DNA of 36,151 nucleotides from SAR116 cluster bacterium AG-325-F22. GTDB taxonomy: Bacteria > Pseudomonadota > Alphaproteobacteria > Puniceispirillales > Marisalimonadaceae. Shown here piece by piece: positions 9,361 to 17,555 of this stretch. Within the stretch, counting starts at the first letter, position 1. Each line of letters begins with the position of its first letter. The stretch spans positions 1 to 36,151 of the forward strand of contig QBYJ01000014.1 in NCBI GenBank assembly GCA_003282885.1, given 5' to 3'. A program made the position numbers and the translations under genes. The notes beneath the pieces were generated by a model. It saw only the letters and a program-made list of their open reading frames with translations, made no database searches and had not been told where the DNA came from.

Positions 9361-10314
9361 TCATCTTAACATTTTTGGTAAATTAAATTTTACATCTTCT
9401 TTTGTGACTTCATGATCTATGAAATTAACGTCAAAATCTTTTTTTAGTTTTGATATTAAAACTTGGACTAAAGTTTCAGGGGCGGAAGCACCTGCTGTCA
9501 ATCCAATATTAGGATATTTTTTTGGATTAAAATTATTTAGAAACATATCTAATTTCTCTTCATTAGGAATCAAAATAGCTCTTTGAACACCATGTGACAA
9601 TGCCACTTCTACTAAGCGAACTGAGTTTGAAGAGTTTTCTGCTCCTATTACTAAAATATAATCACATATTTTTGACATTGATTTAACAGCCAACTGTCTA
9701 TTTGTAGTTGCGTAACATATATCTTCAGAGCTTGGTCCCTTAATATTAGGAAACCTATTTTTTAATATGTTTAAAATTTTGCTAGTATCATCTAATGATA
9801 AAGTCGTTTGTGTAGCAAAAGCTAAATTATCTGGATCAGAAACTTTTACTTTATGAGCATCTTCTTCAGTTTCAATTAATGTAATACTATCCTCAGGCAC
9901 TTGTCCCATAGTACCTATCACTTCAACATGATTTTTGTGACCTATTAATAAAACGTGTCTACCTATATTATAATGACGTATTGTTTCATTATGAACTTTA
10001 GTAACTAACGGACAGGTAGCATCAATAGATATCATTTTTCTTTTTTTAGCTTCATTAACAACAGATTTAGCAACACCGTGTGCAGAGAATATTATAGGTC
10101 GATCTATTGGAGCTTCTTTAACCTCATCTACAAAAATAGCTCCAATTCGTGCTAACGAATTCACAACGTCCTTATTATGAACTATCTCATGTCTGACGTA
10201 AACTGGGGCTCCAAATTTTTTAATAGACTCTTCTACTATTTTTACTGCTCTATCAACACCAGCACAAAAACCTCTAGGGGAAGCTAAATATAAATTTATT
10301 TTTTGTTTCTTCAT
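9361..10314 (-). CDS. ispH: 4-hydroxy-3-methylbut-2-enyl diphosphate reductase
   Basis: Last enzyme of the MEP (non-mevalonate) isoprenoid pathway; it reduces HMBPP to IPP and DMAPP using an iron-sulfur cluster. The three conserved cluster cysteines are visible: Cys17 (SPRGFCAGVDRAV), Cys101 (DATCPLVTKVH) and Cys200 (EDICYATTNRQ). Other family motifs are VRHEIVHN, FSAHGV, LIGHKNHVEVIGTMGQ and LTAGASAPE. The 317-residue length is normal. It is first in the minus-strand operon with thrB and rnhA, and is divergent from the lipoprotein gene across an 84-base gap that contains two small inverted repeats. Confidence 0.98.
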   Translation of the reverse strand: MKKQKINLYLASPRGFCAGVDRAVKIVEESIKKFGAPVYVRHEIVHNKDVVNSLARIGAIFVDEVKEAPIDRPIIFSAHGVAKSVVNEAKKRKMISIDATCPLVTKVHNETIRHYNIGRHVLLIGHKNHVEVIGTMGQVPEDSITLIETEEDAHKVKVSDPDNLAFATQTTLSLDDTSKILNILKNRFPNIKGPSSEDICYATTNRQLAVKSMSKICDYILVIGAENSSNSVRLVEVALSHGVQRAILIPNEEKLDMFLNNFNPKKYPNIGLTAGASAPETLVQVLISKLKKDFDVNFIDHEVTKEDVKFNLPKMLR

Positions 10315-10335
10315 AATTTACTTTTGATGTATTAC

Positions 10336-10363
10336 ATTGATTACGTCAATAAAGATTAATCTT
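10336..10363. repeat. Two adjacent small inverted repeats between ispH and the lipoprotein gene
   Basis: In the 84-base gap between the divergent ispH and lipoprotein genes there is ATTGA-ttacg-TCAAT (10336-10350), followed one base later by the perfect 12-base palindrome AAGATTAATCTT (10352-10363). Seen directly. In a region this AT-rich, short palindromes arise by chance, so operator function is only a possibility. Confidence 0.35.
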
Positions 10364-10398
10364 GTTACAAACTTTTTTATGATAATAGGTAATTATTA

Positions 10399-10827
10399 AT
10401 GGTTAAATACTCTTTTCTTTTTTTGTTTTTAGTTCTAAATGGTTGCACATCTTTTAAAAAAGATTTTGTTGATTGTCCAAAAGTAATATCACCCAAGAAT
10501 GCTGCTGAAATTATCGTCAAATCTGAAAATAAATTGCCTGTTTATATTGGTTTTAGAGGCATAAATGCATATTGTACCAAAGATGATGATATCATTGAAA
10601 TGGAAATTTCAGTTAATGTCAGGGCTATTAGAAAAGACACTAAAATTGAAGACCTCGTTCCTGTAAATATCTCAATTGTTTCAACTGATTTGAACAATAA
10701 GGAATATGAGAGAGATGATTTTTCATATTCCCAGTTTTTATTAAAGGGTAGTAAAATAGTCGATAGAGAAACAATTTTTGATTTAAAGATACCTAATGGC
10801 GGACAAGTTTATCTGGGGCTAAGATGA
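10399..10827 (+). CDS. Predicted lipoprotein of unknown function
   Basis: I do not recognise this 142-residue protein. It has a lipoprotein signal: two lysine-poor charged residues, a hydrophobic run, then the lipobox LNGC with Cys at about residue 16, so the mature protein is probably tethered to a membrane on the periplasmic side. The rest is a single small domain, with two further cysteines (in DFVDCP and NAYCTKDD) that could pair, and alternating hydrophobic stretches (YIGFRGIN, IIEMEISVNVRAI, VNISIVSTD) suggestive of a beta-sandwich. The pattern resembles small lipoproteins found as uncharacterised genes in other Alphaproteobacteria, but I cannot name a family. Its TGA stop is directly followed by the end of the convergent atpF gene, with no spacer. 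Confidence 0.8.
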   Translation: MVKYSFLFLFLVLNGCTSFKKDFVDCPKVISPKNAAEIIVKSENKLPVYIGFRGINAYCTKDDDIIEMEISVNVRAIRKDTKIEDLVPVNISIVSTDLNNKEYERDDFSYSQFLLKGSKIVDRETIFDLKIPNGGQVYLGLR

Positions 10828-11314
10828 TTAAACTAACAAGGAAGGTTTAATTTCATTAGATGATTTAGTTATTAAATTTACGTTTTCTTTTTTATCAATA
10901 TTAGATTCTATATATATTTTTGAGGATTCGATTATAACGTTACCAGTTATTTTTTTTATATTTTTAATTGCATCAGTTTCTAACGAGATAATTTTTTGTT
11001 TAGCCTGATCCTCTTTTCTTTTTATAACATCTGAAGATTTGGAATAGGCTTCTTCTTGTATCTTTTTTGCTGTCTCTTTTGCTTCACGGATTATATTTTC
11101 GGCTTCTTCTGAAACTTTTTTTTTGGGATTGTAAAGATTTTCTAAGCTCTTCTAAAGCCTCTTCTTTAAGAGATTTAGCTTCCTGTAACTCATTCTGTAT
11201 TAATAAGGATCTATCATCTAATATGGACACTATTGCCTTACTTGCTTTTTTCCAAACTAAGGCAATGAATATAATAAATGCTATTGCAACCCAAGCGGTT
11301 TCATCAAGGTACAC
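10828..11314 (-). CDS. atpF: ATP synthase F0 subunit b, interrupted by a one-base frameshift
   Basis: Subunit b of the peripheral stalk that holds F1 against F0. The first frame starts at 11314 and gives a membrane helix (about residues 6-22) and the start of the coiled coil, but stops after 76 residues. From the A9 run at 11116-11124 the remaining homology continues in another frame: after ...LQSQKK it reads VSEEAENIIREAKETAKK and on for 95 codons to a TAA at 10828-10830. Removing one A from the run restores a 161-residue protein, the normal length for subunit b. No other lesion is seen. The causes to separate are a sequencing or assembly error, RNA-polymerase slippage on the run, or a true inactivating mutation; the intact surrounding operon argues against the last. 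It follows atpF' by one base. Confidence 0.88.
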
Positions 11315-11315
11315 T

Positions 11316-11900
11316 TTATTTCTCCATCAATACATTATTCGAAGCAAGCTTTATTGCTTTTTTGACATTGCTTTTATCATATTTTATATCTGTAAATTTT
11401 CTGACTACATCAGCTGTTATTTCTTCAGCAACATTAATAACATCGTTAATAACAGTATTTTGTGTATCAATTATTCTCTTTTCTGCTTCAGAAACCTTCA
11501 ATTCTAATTTTGCAGAAATCTCTTTTTCTTTTTTTTCAATACTTTGTTTTGACTCCAATATGGCGTCAGAAATAATTTTTTGTGACTTTGATTTAATATC
11601 TTCCTGACTTTTTATAATTGATTGTCTGATTTTTTCAGATTCTTGATTTGAAGTTTTTGCTTTAACTAAATCATTTTGTATAGAGGTTTCTCTAGAGTTT
11701 AAGATTGATTTTATATTTGGAGTTACCAAATATTTCATCAAGACAAAACCAAGTATAAGAGAAATAATTGACCAAAACATTAAAGATGGATAAGTGTTAA
11801 GATCTAATTGGGGAAGACCTGTTTTTGCTTCTGAAGCAATACCAGTTTCAACATTAATAATAAATATTGAAGTTAAAAATAATTTTGTAAAATATAACAT
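11316..11900 (-). CDS. atpF': ATP synthase F0 subunit b'
   Basis: Second peripheral-stalk subunit, which forms a heterodimer with subunit b in Alphaproteobacteria. The 194-residue protein has a hydrophobic N-terminal extension that may act as a cleaved leader (residues 1-22), the conserved GLPQLDLNTYPSLMFWSI, one membrane helix (about 38-58), and a long charged coiled coil from about residue 65 to the end, rich in Lys, Glu, Ser and Gln. The LPQLD...FWSI block before the helix is what distinguishes b' from b. It lies between atpE and atpF, the standard alphaproteobacterial order, and ends one base before the b gene starts. Confidence 0.94.
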   Translation of the reverse strand: MLYFTKLFLTSIFIINVETGIASEAKTGLPQLDLNTYPSLMFWSIISLILGFVLMKYLVTPNIKSILNSRETSIQNDLVKAKTSNQESEKIRQSIIKSQEDIKSKSQKIISDAILESKQSIEKKEKEISAKLELKVSEAEKRIIDTQNTVINDVINVAEEITADVVRKFTDIKYDKSNVKKAIKLASNNVLMEK

Positions 11901-11964
11901 TTTTAATTTTCTAAAATATATTTTGCCTATAGCTTATTGTGCTACAGGCAAAAAAATTTATTAT

Positions 11965-12192
11965 TTAGAATGTAAATAATAACAAAAGTGCAATAACAAG
12001 CGCAAACAAAGCAACGGCTTCAGTTAAAGCAAAACCTAGAATAGCTATACCAAAAACTTCATTTTTTGCAGCTGGATTTCGACCAACAGCAGTAACTAAA
12101 GAAGCAAAGATATTACCAATTCCAACTCCCACACCGGCTAGCGCTATAACTGCTAGACCTGCTCCTATTAATTTTGCGGCATCCATTTCCAT
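11965..12192 (-). CDS. atpE: ATP synthase F0 subunit c
   Basis: Proteolipid subunit c, which forms the proton-driven rotor ring. The 75-residue hairpin has two hydrophobic helices joined by the polar loop [11 protein letters not shown]. The ion-carrying carboxylate is Glu58 in [16 protein letters not shown]; the lack of the extra polar residues of Na+-binding rings (no Gln/Thr pair beside it) points to proton coupling, though this is inference. The first helix carries the tight glycine-alanine packing motif [19 protein letters not shown] just upstream of the start on the plus strand corresponds to a good AAGGAAA ribosome-binding site. It sits between atpB and atpF'. Confidence 0.98.
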   Translation of the reverse strand: MEMDAAKLIGAGLAVIALAGVGVGIGNIFASLVTAVGRNPAAKNEVFGIAILGFALTEAVALFALVIALLLLFTF

Positions 12193-12231
12193 TTTATTTT
12201 CCTTTCGTTAATTATATAATTTAGTCATGAA

Positions 12232-12975
12232 TTAATGTAAATGTAGTGCATCATGAAGATACATACATGTTAGAATACTAAAGACATAGGCTTGCAAGGC
12301 TGCAACTAGGAATTCAAGCCCAGTTAATCCTATAACGGCCATCAGTGGTAAAATTGCACCAACCTTTAAAAAACCACTCGCAGTTCCCATCATTATTATA
12401 AGACCAGCAAACACCTTCATCATAGTGTGCCCAGCTAACATATTGGCAAATAATCTGACTGATAGGCTAATAGGACGAATAAAGTAAGATATTATTTCTA
12501 TTGGAATAAGCAATGGCGCTAAACCAATAGGCACCCCTGATGGGAAGAAAAATGTAAAAAATTTCAATCCATGCTTAAAAAGTGCGATAATTGTAACTCC
12601 AATAAATATGATAGCTGCTAATGTAAAAGTGACTGCTATTTGTGAAGTAAAAGTGTAACTGTATGGAATCATACCAAGTAAATTACCAAATAAAATAAAC
12701 ATAAATAGAGTGAATATAAATGGAAAATAAGCTTGACTACCTTTACCAGCATTCTCTTTAACCATATTAGCTACAAATTCATATGACATTTCTACTAGAG
12801 ACTGAAATCTGTTAGGAACGAGAGCTTGTTTGCTTGCTCCCATATATAAAAATCCAGCAGAACCCAGAATAGATAATATCATAAATAATGAAGCATTAGT
12901 GAAAGAAATATCTATGCCAATAATATTTAATTCATATAAAACTTTTATTGTAAATTGCTCGACGGGTGAATTCAT
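12232..12975 (-). CDS. atpB: ATP synthase F0 subunit a
   Basis: Stator subunit a, which forms the two proton half-channels facing the c-ring. The essential arginine is Arg174 in the hallmark ISLSVRLFANMLAGHTMM; other conserved parts are NLLGMIPYSYTFTSQ and, near the C-terminus, GLEFLVAALQAYVFSILTCMYL. The protein has 247 residues and five to six membrane helices, normal for Alphaproteobacteria, and the amino-terminal SPVEQFTI block is also typical. It follows atpI by 21 bases and precedes atpE by 39. The F1 genes are not in the window, as expected because Alphaproteobacteria keep F0 and F1 in separate operons. Confidence 0.98.
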   Translation of the reverse strand: MNSPVEQFTIKVLYELNIIGIDISFTNASLFMILSILGSAGFLYMGASKQALVPNRFQSLVEMSYEFVANMVKENAGKGSQAYFPFIFTLFMFILFGNLLGMIPYSYTFTSQIAVTFTLAAIIFIGVTIIALFKHGLKFFTFFFPSGVPIGLAPLLIPIEIISYFIRPISLSVRLFANMLAGHTMMKVFAGLIIMMGTASGFLKVGAILPLMAVIGLTGLEFLVAALQAYVFSILTCMYLHDALHLH

Positions 12976-12996
12976 TATTTTTTTCTATATTAAATG

Positions 12997-13296
12997 TTAA
13001 AAGTATCCAATTTTTAGGCCTTTTCCAGTTACCATTCTCCAAAGATTTAGTATACCAGCGGCCCCACCTAGCAAAAAGAATAAGATTAGAAACCAAGGAT
13101 TTGTGTTTAACCACTTATCTAACGTCCAACCAATACCTGCACCAACCAATAATCCAGCTAGTAGTTCAGTAGCAACTCTAGAAAAAGTATTAACTAAAGT
13201 TTGGTTATTGTTATTAACTTCTTTTTTATTCCTTTTTTTTGCTAAAGCATTATCTATTCTTGAATTCAAATTTTCTTCGTTTTTAAAAGAGCTCAT
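12997..13296 (-). CDS. atpI: AtpI-type F0F1 assembly protein
   Basis: Small membrane protein encoded first in most F0 operons; in other bacteria AtpI assists c-ring assembly or magnesium handling. The 99 residues comprise a charged, Asn/Lys-rich amino half (residues 1-35) and two membrane helices: ELLAGLLVGAGIGWTLDKWL and PWFLILFFLLGGAAGILNLWRM, the glycine-rich hairpin of the AtpI/DUF (ATPase_gene1) family. The order atpI-atpB-atpE-atpF'-atpF is the complete alphaproteobacterial F0 set. The 90 bases upstream separate it from smc and hold a possible promoter. Confidence 0.93.
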   Translation of the reverse strand: MSSFKNEENLNSRIDNALAKKRNKKEVNNNNQTLVNTFSRVATELLAGLLVGAGIGWTLDKWLNTNPWFLILFFLLGGAAGILNLWRMVTGKGLKIGYF

Positions 13297-13330
13297 AACA
13301 TACTTTCACATACACCATATAAGCGTGCTT

Positions 13331-13359
13331 AAATTATTTTGACCAAACAAATAAGTCAA
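13331..13359 (-). promoter_or_regulatory. Possible sigma-70-type promoter for the F0 operon
   Basis: Reading the minus strand, TTGACT (13359-13354) lies 17 bases before TAATTT (13336-13331), followed about 35 bases later by the atpI start at 13296. The -35 match is good (five of six), the -10 match poor (three of six). The position in the only sizeable gap between smc and atpI is what makes it plausible. Confidence 0.3.
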
Positions 13360-13386
13360 GAGTTTACTTGAAAAAAAATTATTTTT

Positions 13387-16300
13387 TTAAGCAATGTCCC
13401 TTATTCTGTTAGCTTCTTCTAAATTAACAGATACTAACCTACTGATTCCCTTTTGTTCCATTGTAACTCCAAATAGTCTATCCATTTTAGCCATTGTAAG
13501 TCTATGATGCGTTACAACCATAAAATAAGTGTTTGTCTCTGCAACTATTTTATTAAGTAAATCGCAAAATCTTCCTACATTTGTGTCATCAAGTGGCGCA
13601 TCTACCTCGTCTAAAATACAAATAGGTGCAGGATTACACAAAAATACTGAAAAAATCAAAGAGATTGCCGTTAAGGCTTGTTCTCCTCCAGATAAAAGTG
13701 AAAGAAGTTGCATTTTCTTTCCAGGTGGACTTGCTAAAACTTCTAAACCTGCTTTAAGAGGATCTTCACTTCCAACTAATTTTAATTCAGCGTCTCCACC
13801 TCCGAAGAGTTTTTGAAAAAGATCTTTAAAATTTTTGTTAACATCGTTAAAGCTATCTTGTAATCTTTGCCTTCCTTCCTTATTTAGTTCAAAAATTCCA
13901 GTTCTAAGTTTTTCTATTGCTAATTCTAGATCAATTCTTTCAGATGACATGGTCTCGATTTTTTCTTTCATCTCTTTCATTTCTTCTTCTGCACGCAAAT
14001 TTACGGCACCTAGTGATTCTCTTTCATTTATAAGACGTTGAACAGTTCTTTCTAATAACTCAATAGAAACATTTAAATTATTTTTTTCATTAAAACCGAC
14101 AATTTCAAGTAATTTATCTGTGTTTATTCTTAGCTTTTCAAAAACTCTATCCTCTATGTTCTGTATTTTGGTTCTAGCAAGATTCAGCGAGGCATCTATT
14201 TTTATCATTTCTTCACGAAAGGATGTAACTTTTTGTTCTGCTTCCCTTTCTAATTTTTCTATATTATGAAGATTAGTCTCAGTATGTACTAATTTATCAG
14301 AGGCAATATTCTTGTCTTGAACAGCCTTATCAATTAGTTTGTTGAGACCTTCTTCTCTCTTTTCAAAATCATCTGGTAAGCTTGTCAATCTCTTTTGATC
14401 ATCTTTTAACTTGTTCAATCTATCTTGCAAAGACATCAATCTCATGGATGCTTCATTTTCTCTTTTTTTCCAATTCTCACTTTGATTATTGATCTGCATT
14501 AGGTTTCTTGCTTGAAAACTTTCATGTGTCTTTATTTGTTGTTCTGATGCCATTGCGTCAGCTAATTCATTTCTACATTGATCGGCTATATTTCTTATTT
14601 TCAATTCATCAGCTAATAATGATGGTAAATTAATAGAATTGTTTAATTGATTTTTAAGTCCAACTAACTCTTTTTGAGATATTTTTGTTATATCTAGATG
14701 CTCTTTTAATAAAACTTTAGCTGAAAGAAGTTTTGCATCTAATTTTGAGTTAGTTAATTCTAATGTATTTGAATTTTTAATTAGTTCTGATATTTGCGAT
14801 TCTAACTCAATAATATCACGTTTACATTTACTTATACCTAATTGATTTTCATCAATTTTACTTTCAATAAATTTTTGTTCTTTTTTTACAGCAGGTAATT
14901 TGTTTTGAAGTAATCTTAATTTTGCAATTTGTTGAAGTCTTTCGGAATAACTGTTTTGTACACCTTGAGGTTGTACAAAACCGTCCCATCTCCATAAACC
15001 ACCTTTGGAAGTTGTAAGCGCTTGCCCAAATGATAAATTTTTCTGAAGATCATAAGCAGTTTCTTCATCTTTAACTATACCTACACCAATCAAAGCAATA
15101 TCTAAAATTGAATTTTTTTTGATTTCTGAAATTATAGGGATTGCGCCTTTGGGTAATTCTGAGCTGAATTTAGTTTTTAAATCATTTCTCCAATATGTGT
15201 TCTTAAGAAAATGATTTTGACCGGAATGAATTGGTGCTAATAAGGTTTCACCTAAAACGGATCCTATTGCTTTTTCAAGATTACCAATATTATTTATGCT
15301 TTTTTCTAGTGAGTTTTTATTTAAAGTATCATCACCTAATATCGAAGAAAGAGAATTTAATTCTGCGTTAATTACATTAAAATTTTGGTCAGTATTACTC
15401 TTTTGATCACTAAGTTTAACCTCTTTTTCTTCTAATTTTATTAATTCTTGTTTATTAGACACTAAATTTTGATTTTTATTTCTTAATATTTGTTTTAATT
15501 TACTTAATTGCTGATTATTCTTTTTAAGAAGTTGTTCATCTTCCTTTGAGTTAAATTCAGATATTTGAAACTCAGAGTTTTTAATCTTATCTGTTAGAAC
15601 AGATATACGCTTTTCAAGATCTGATTTATCAGATTTAATTGAAAATATTTCTGAAGTTATAGTGGAAAGTTTTGTATTTGCTTCTTCTGTTTTAGCCTTT
15701 AGATCTTTTACTAGCTTCAAGGCGTCAGTTTTCTTAGTCAAAAAATTTGTTGACTCGGATTTTAACTTTTCTTCTTCTGAAAATAGGCTCAACAATGTTT
15801 TCTTTGCGTCTTGTTTAATTTCAACTTCTCTTTGGATGTCTGTTTCTATTTGGGAAATCTGATTTAAGGTATTGTTTAAAGTTGTCTTTGCAGAGGATTT
15901 CTCTTCTTCTAATCTAATTTTTGTTATATTCAGAGATTGTAAAACTGTTATCTTTTTAGTTTCTAATTTTTTAACCTCAGGTAATTTATCTAAAATTTCT
16001 TGTTTTGCTTCAGTGTGTTTGGATACATTAATTTGTCCTTTATTTACATTTTCTTTGGCTATATCTAAATGTTTTTTGAAATTATTAAACTCATTTTCTG
16101 CCGTATTTAAGAGTGTTAAAAACAAAGTTGCCTCAGCTTTTCTTAGTCTGTCACCTACTGATCTATATCTAGCAGCTTTTCTTCCTTGTTTTTCTAATTC
16201 TATAAGCTGATCTTGATAAGTTTGCTCAATGTCCATTAATCTATTTAGGTTTTCATTAGCTCCATTTAGTTTTAGTTCAGCCTCATGTCTTCTGTTATGT

Positions 16301-16818
16301 AACCCCTTTATATTTGCTGCTTCTTCAAGAATTATTCTTCTATCTTCAGAGGTTGCATCTATTATTTGTGCTATCCTACCTTGACTAACTATCCCTGACG
16401 AACGTGCACCGGTTCCATTATCAGCAAAAATTAATTGTATATCTCTTGCTCTAACTTGTTTTGAATTAACCCTATAGATTGATCCCTTTTCTCTTTCAAT
16501 TTTTCTAGAAATTTCAATTTCTTCAAAGTGGTTGAAATTTGCTGGAGCTTTTCGCTCTGAATTGTCCAATTTAATAGATACTTCTGCAAAGTTTCTAGCT
16601 GGTCTCTCACTTGTACCTGCAAAAATAATATCATCCATTTCATCGCCACGCATTTGACGTGCAGAATTTTCGCCCATAACCCATTTTATCGCTTCAACAA
16701 TGTTTGACTTCCCACAACCATTAGGACCTACAACTCCAGTCAAGCCATCGTTAATCAGTATTTCAGTTGGTTCTAAGAAAGATTTGAACCCAGAAATCCT
16801 AACAGATTTGAACTTCAT
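13387..16818 (-). CDS. smc: Chromosome segregation protein SMC
   Basis: Structural-maintenance-of-chromosomes ATPase that compacts and segregates the chromosome together with ScpA/ScpB. The 1143-residue protein is full length. Walker A is GPNGCGKSN at 31-39; long coiled-coil arms (about 170-500 and 660-980) flank a hinge domain near residues 515-640, recognisable by IGSVLGETLLAPI and the SKGGLWRWDGF region; the C-terminal head has the ABC signature LLSLLSGGEQALTA and Walker B PICILDEVDAPLD followed by the switch-histidine VVTHHR. The amino terminus FKSVRISGFKSF is that of alphaproteobacterial SMC. It is the last gene of a DUF721-dsbA-smc group, 19 bases after dsbA. Confidence 0.97.
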   Translation of the reverse strand: MKFKSVRISGFKSFLEPTEILINDGLTGVVGPNGCGKSNIVEAIKWVMGENSARQMRGDEMDDIIFAGTSERPARNFAEVSIKLDNSERKAPANFNHFEEIEISRKIEREKGSIYRVNSKQVRARDIQLIFADNGTGARSSGIVSQGRIAQIIDATSEDRRIILEEAANIKGLHNRRHEAELKLNGANENLNRLMDIEQTYQDQLIELEKQGRKAARYRSVGDRLRKAEATLFLTLLNTAENEFNNFKKHLDIAKENVNKGQINVSKHTEAKQEILDKLPEVKKLETKKITVLQSLNITKIRLEEEKSSAKTTLNNTLNQISQIETDIQREVEIKQDAKKTLLSLFSEEEKLKSESTNFLTKKTDALKLVKDLKAKTEEANTKLSTITSEIFSIKSDKSDLEKRISVLTDKIKNSEFQISEFNSKEDEQLLKKNNQQLSKLKQILRNKNQNLVSNKQELIKLEEKEVKLSDQKSNTDQNFNVINAELNSLSSILGDDTLNKNSLEKSINNIGNLEKAIGSVLGETLLAPIHSGQNHFLKNTYWRNDLKTKFSSELPKGAIPIISEIKKNSILDIALIGVGIVKDEETAYDLQKNLSFGQALTTSKGGLWRWDGFVQPQGVQNSYSERLQQIAKLRLLQNKLPAVKKEQKFIESKIDENQLGISKCKRDIIELESQISELIKNSNTLELTNSKLDAKLLSAKVLLKEHLDITKISQKELVGLKNQLNNSINLPSLLADELKIRNIADQCRNELADAMASEQQIKTHESFQARNLMQINNQSENWKKRENEASMRLMSLQDRLNKLKDDQKRLTSLPDDFEKREEGLNKLIDKAVQDKNIASDKLVHTETNLHNIEKLEREAEQKVTSFREEMIKIDASLNLARTKIQNIEDRVFEKLRINTDKLLEIVGFNEKNNLNVSIELLERTVQRLINERESLGAVNLRAEEEMKEMKEKIETMSSERIDLELAIEKLRTGIFELNKEGRQRLQDSFNDVNKNFKDLFQKLFGGGDAELKLVGSEDPLKAGLEVLASPPGKKMQLLSLLSGGEQALTAISLIFSVFLCNPAPICILDEVDAPLDDTNVGRFCDLLNKIVAETNTYFMVVTHHRLTMAKMDRLFGVTMEQKGISRLVSVNLEEANRIRDIA

Positions 16819-16837
16819 TAATTATCCTTTATTAATA

Positions 16838-17476
16838 TTAAGAATTCTTTGCTTTAATTAAAGTTAAAAGTTTTTTTTCAAAGTCTTTAAAAGACAAAGC
16901 GCCTGAAATTTTATGATTATTATTTATAATAAATGTCGGTGTGGACTCTATATTAAAATTTTTAGACTCCTTTTCCATTTTATTAATAATTTCTTGCATA
17001 AGCGGAATATTTTTTAAAATTTCATCAAATTGTTTCGAAGAAACTCCAAATAATTTTGCTATAGAACGTAATTCATCAAGTGGCTTTTTTGAATATGCCC
17101 ACTGCTTTTGTTTTTTCAATAATATGCTTATAGCTTCCAAATATCCTTCCTCAGTTGGAAGTGTTCGGGCTAAGGTGGCAGCGATAATAGCAAGCCTATC
17201 AAGAGGATAGTCAATAAACTCTATTTGAACTTTACCAGTATCAATGTATCGCTCCTTGAGTTGAGGTAAAGTCTTAACATGAAAATTTGCGCAGTGACCA
17301 CAGGTTAGAGAAAAATATTCCTTAATTTTAATCGGTGCATTTTTTGAACCCATAAATTGTTTACGCATATTGTCACTTAATAGGTCTTGATTTGAATAAC
17401 TATATTTAGGGAAAATACTAACGGCCAATAAACTTAATAATGTATTTCGTCTATTTACTATAATTTGTTTTTTCAA
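16838..17476 (-). CDS. DsbA-family periplasmic thiol oxidoreductase
   Basis: Thioredoxin-fold oxidoreductase of the DsbA/DsbG-like group, 212 residues. The amino terminus is an export signal with a twin arginine (VNRRNTLLSLLAVS), so Tat export is possible. The active site is Cys59-Gly-His-Cys62 (SLTCGHCANFH), differing from the CPHC of E. coli DsbA, and the cis-proline loop is STPTFIINN. The C-terminal helix region LLTLIKAKNS is short. In Alphaproteobacteria this gene commonly sits between DUF721 and smc, as here. Whether it makes or rearranges disulfides is not decided by the sequence. A DsbB partner is not in this window; the DsbD/ScsB protein at 5416 is a possible reductant. Confidence 0.9.
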   Translation of the reverse strand: MKKQIIVNRRNTLLSLLAVSIFPKYSYSNQDLLSDNMRKQFMGSKNAPIKIKEYFSLTCGHCANFHVKTLPQLKERYIDTGKVQIEFIDYPLDRLAIIAATLARTLPTEEGYLEAISILLKKQKQWAYSKKPLDELRSIAKLFGVSSKQFDEILKNIPLMQEIINKMEKESKNFNIESTPTFIINNNHKISGALSFKDFEKKLLTLIKAKNS

Positions 17477-17555
17477 AATCTTTACCTTTTAACGTTATAT
17501 TTATTAATATTCTTATACACTAAATCAACTGATTAAATAATAGATATTTAAAATA

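Noticed and set aside
11084-11130. Programmed -1 ribosomal frameshift in atpF on the A-rich slippery stretch
   Set aside because: The -1 frame at this point does not continue the subunit b sequence; the required change is +1 (or -2), and no stimulatory hairpin or SD-like element was evident. Transcriptional slippage or read error fits better.
11067-11607. Plus-strand open frames opposite atpF and atpF'
   Set aside because: They are antisense to clear ATP synthase subunits; their Phe/Leu/Ser-rich composition is what the Lys/Glu-rich coiled-coil codons give on the other strand.
13356-13371. Stem-loop TCAAG-agttta-CTTGA as an intrinsic terminator after smc
   Set aside because: On the minus strand the T-rich run precedes the hairpin instead of following it, and the stem is only 5 AT-rich base pairs. 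It also overlaps the possible F0 promoter.
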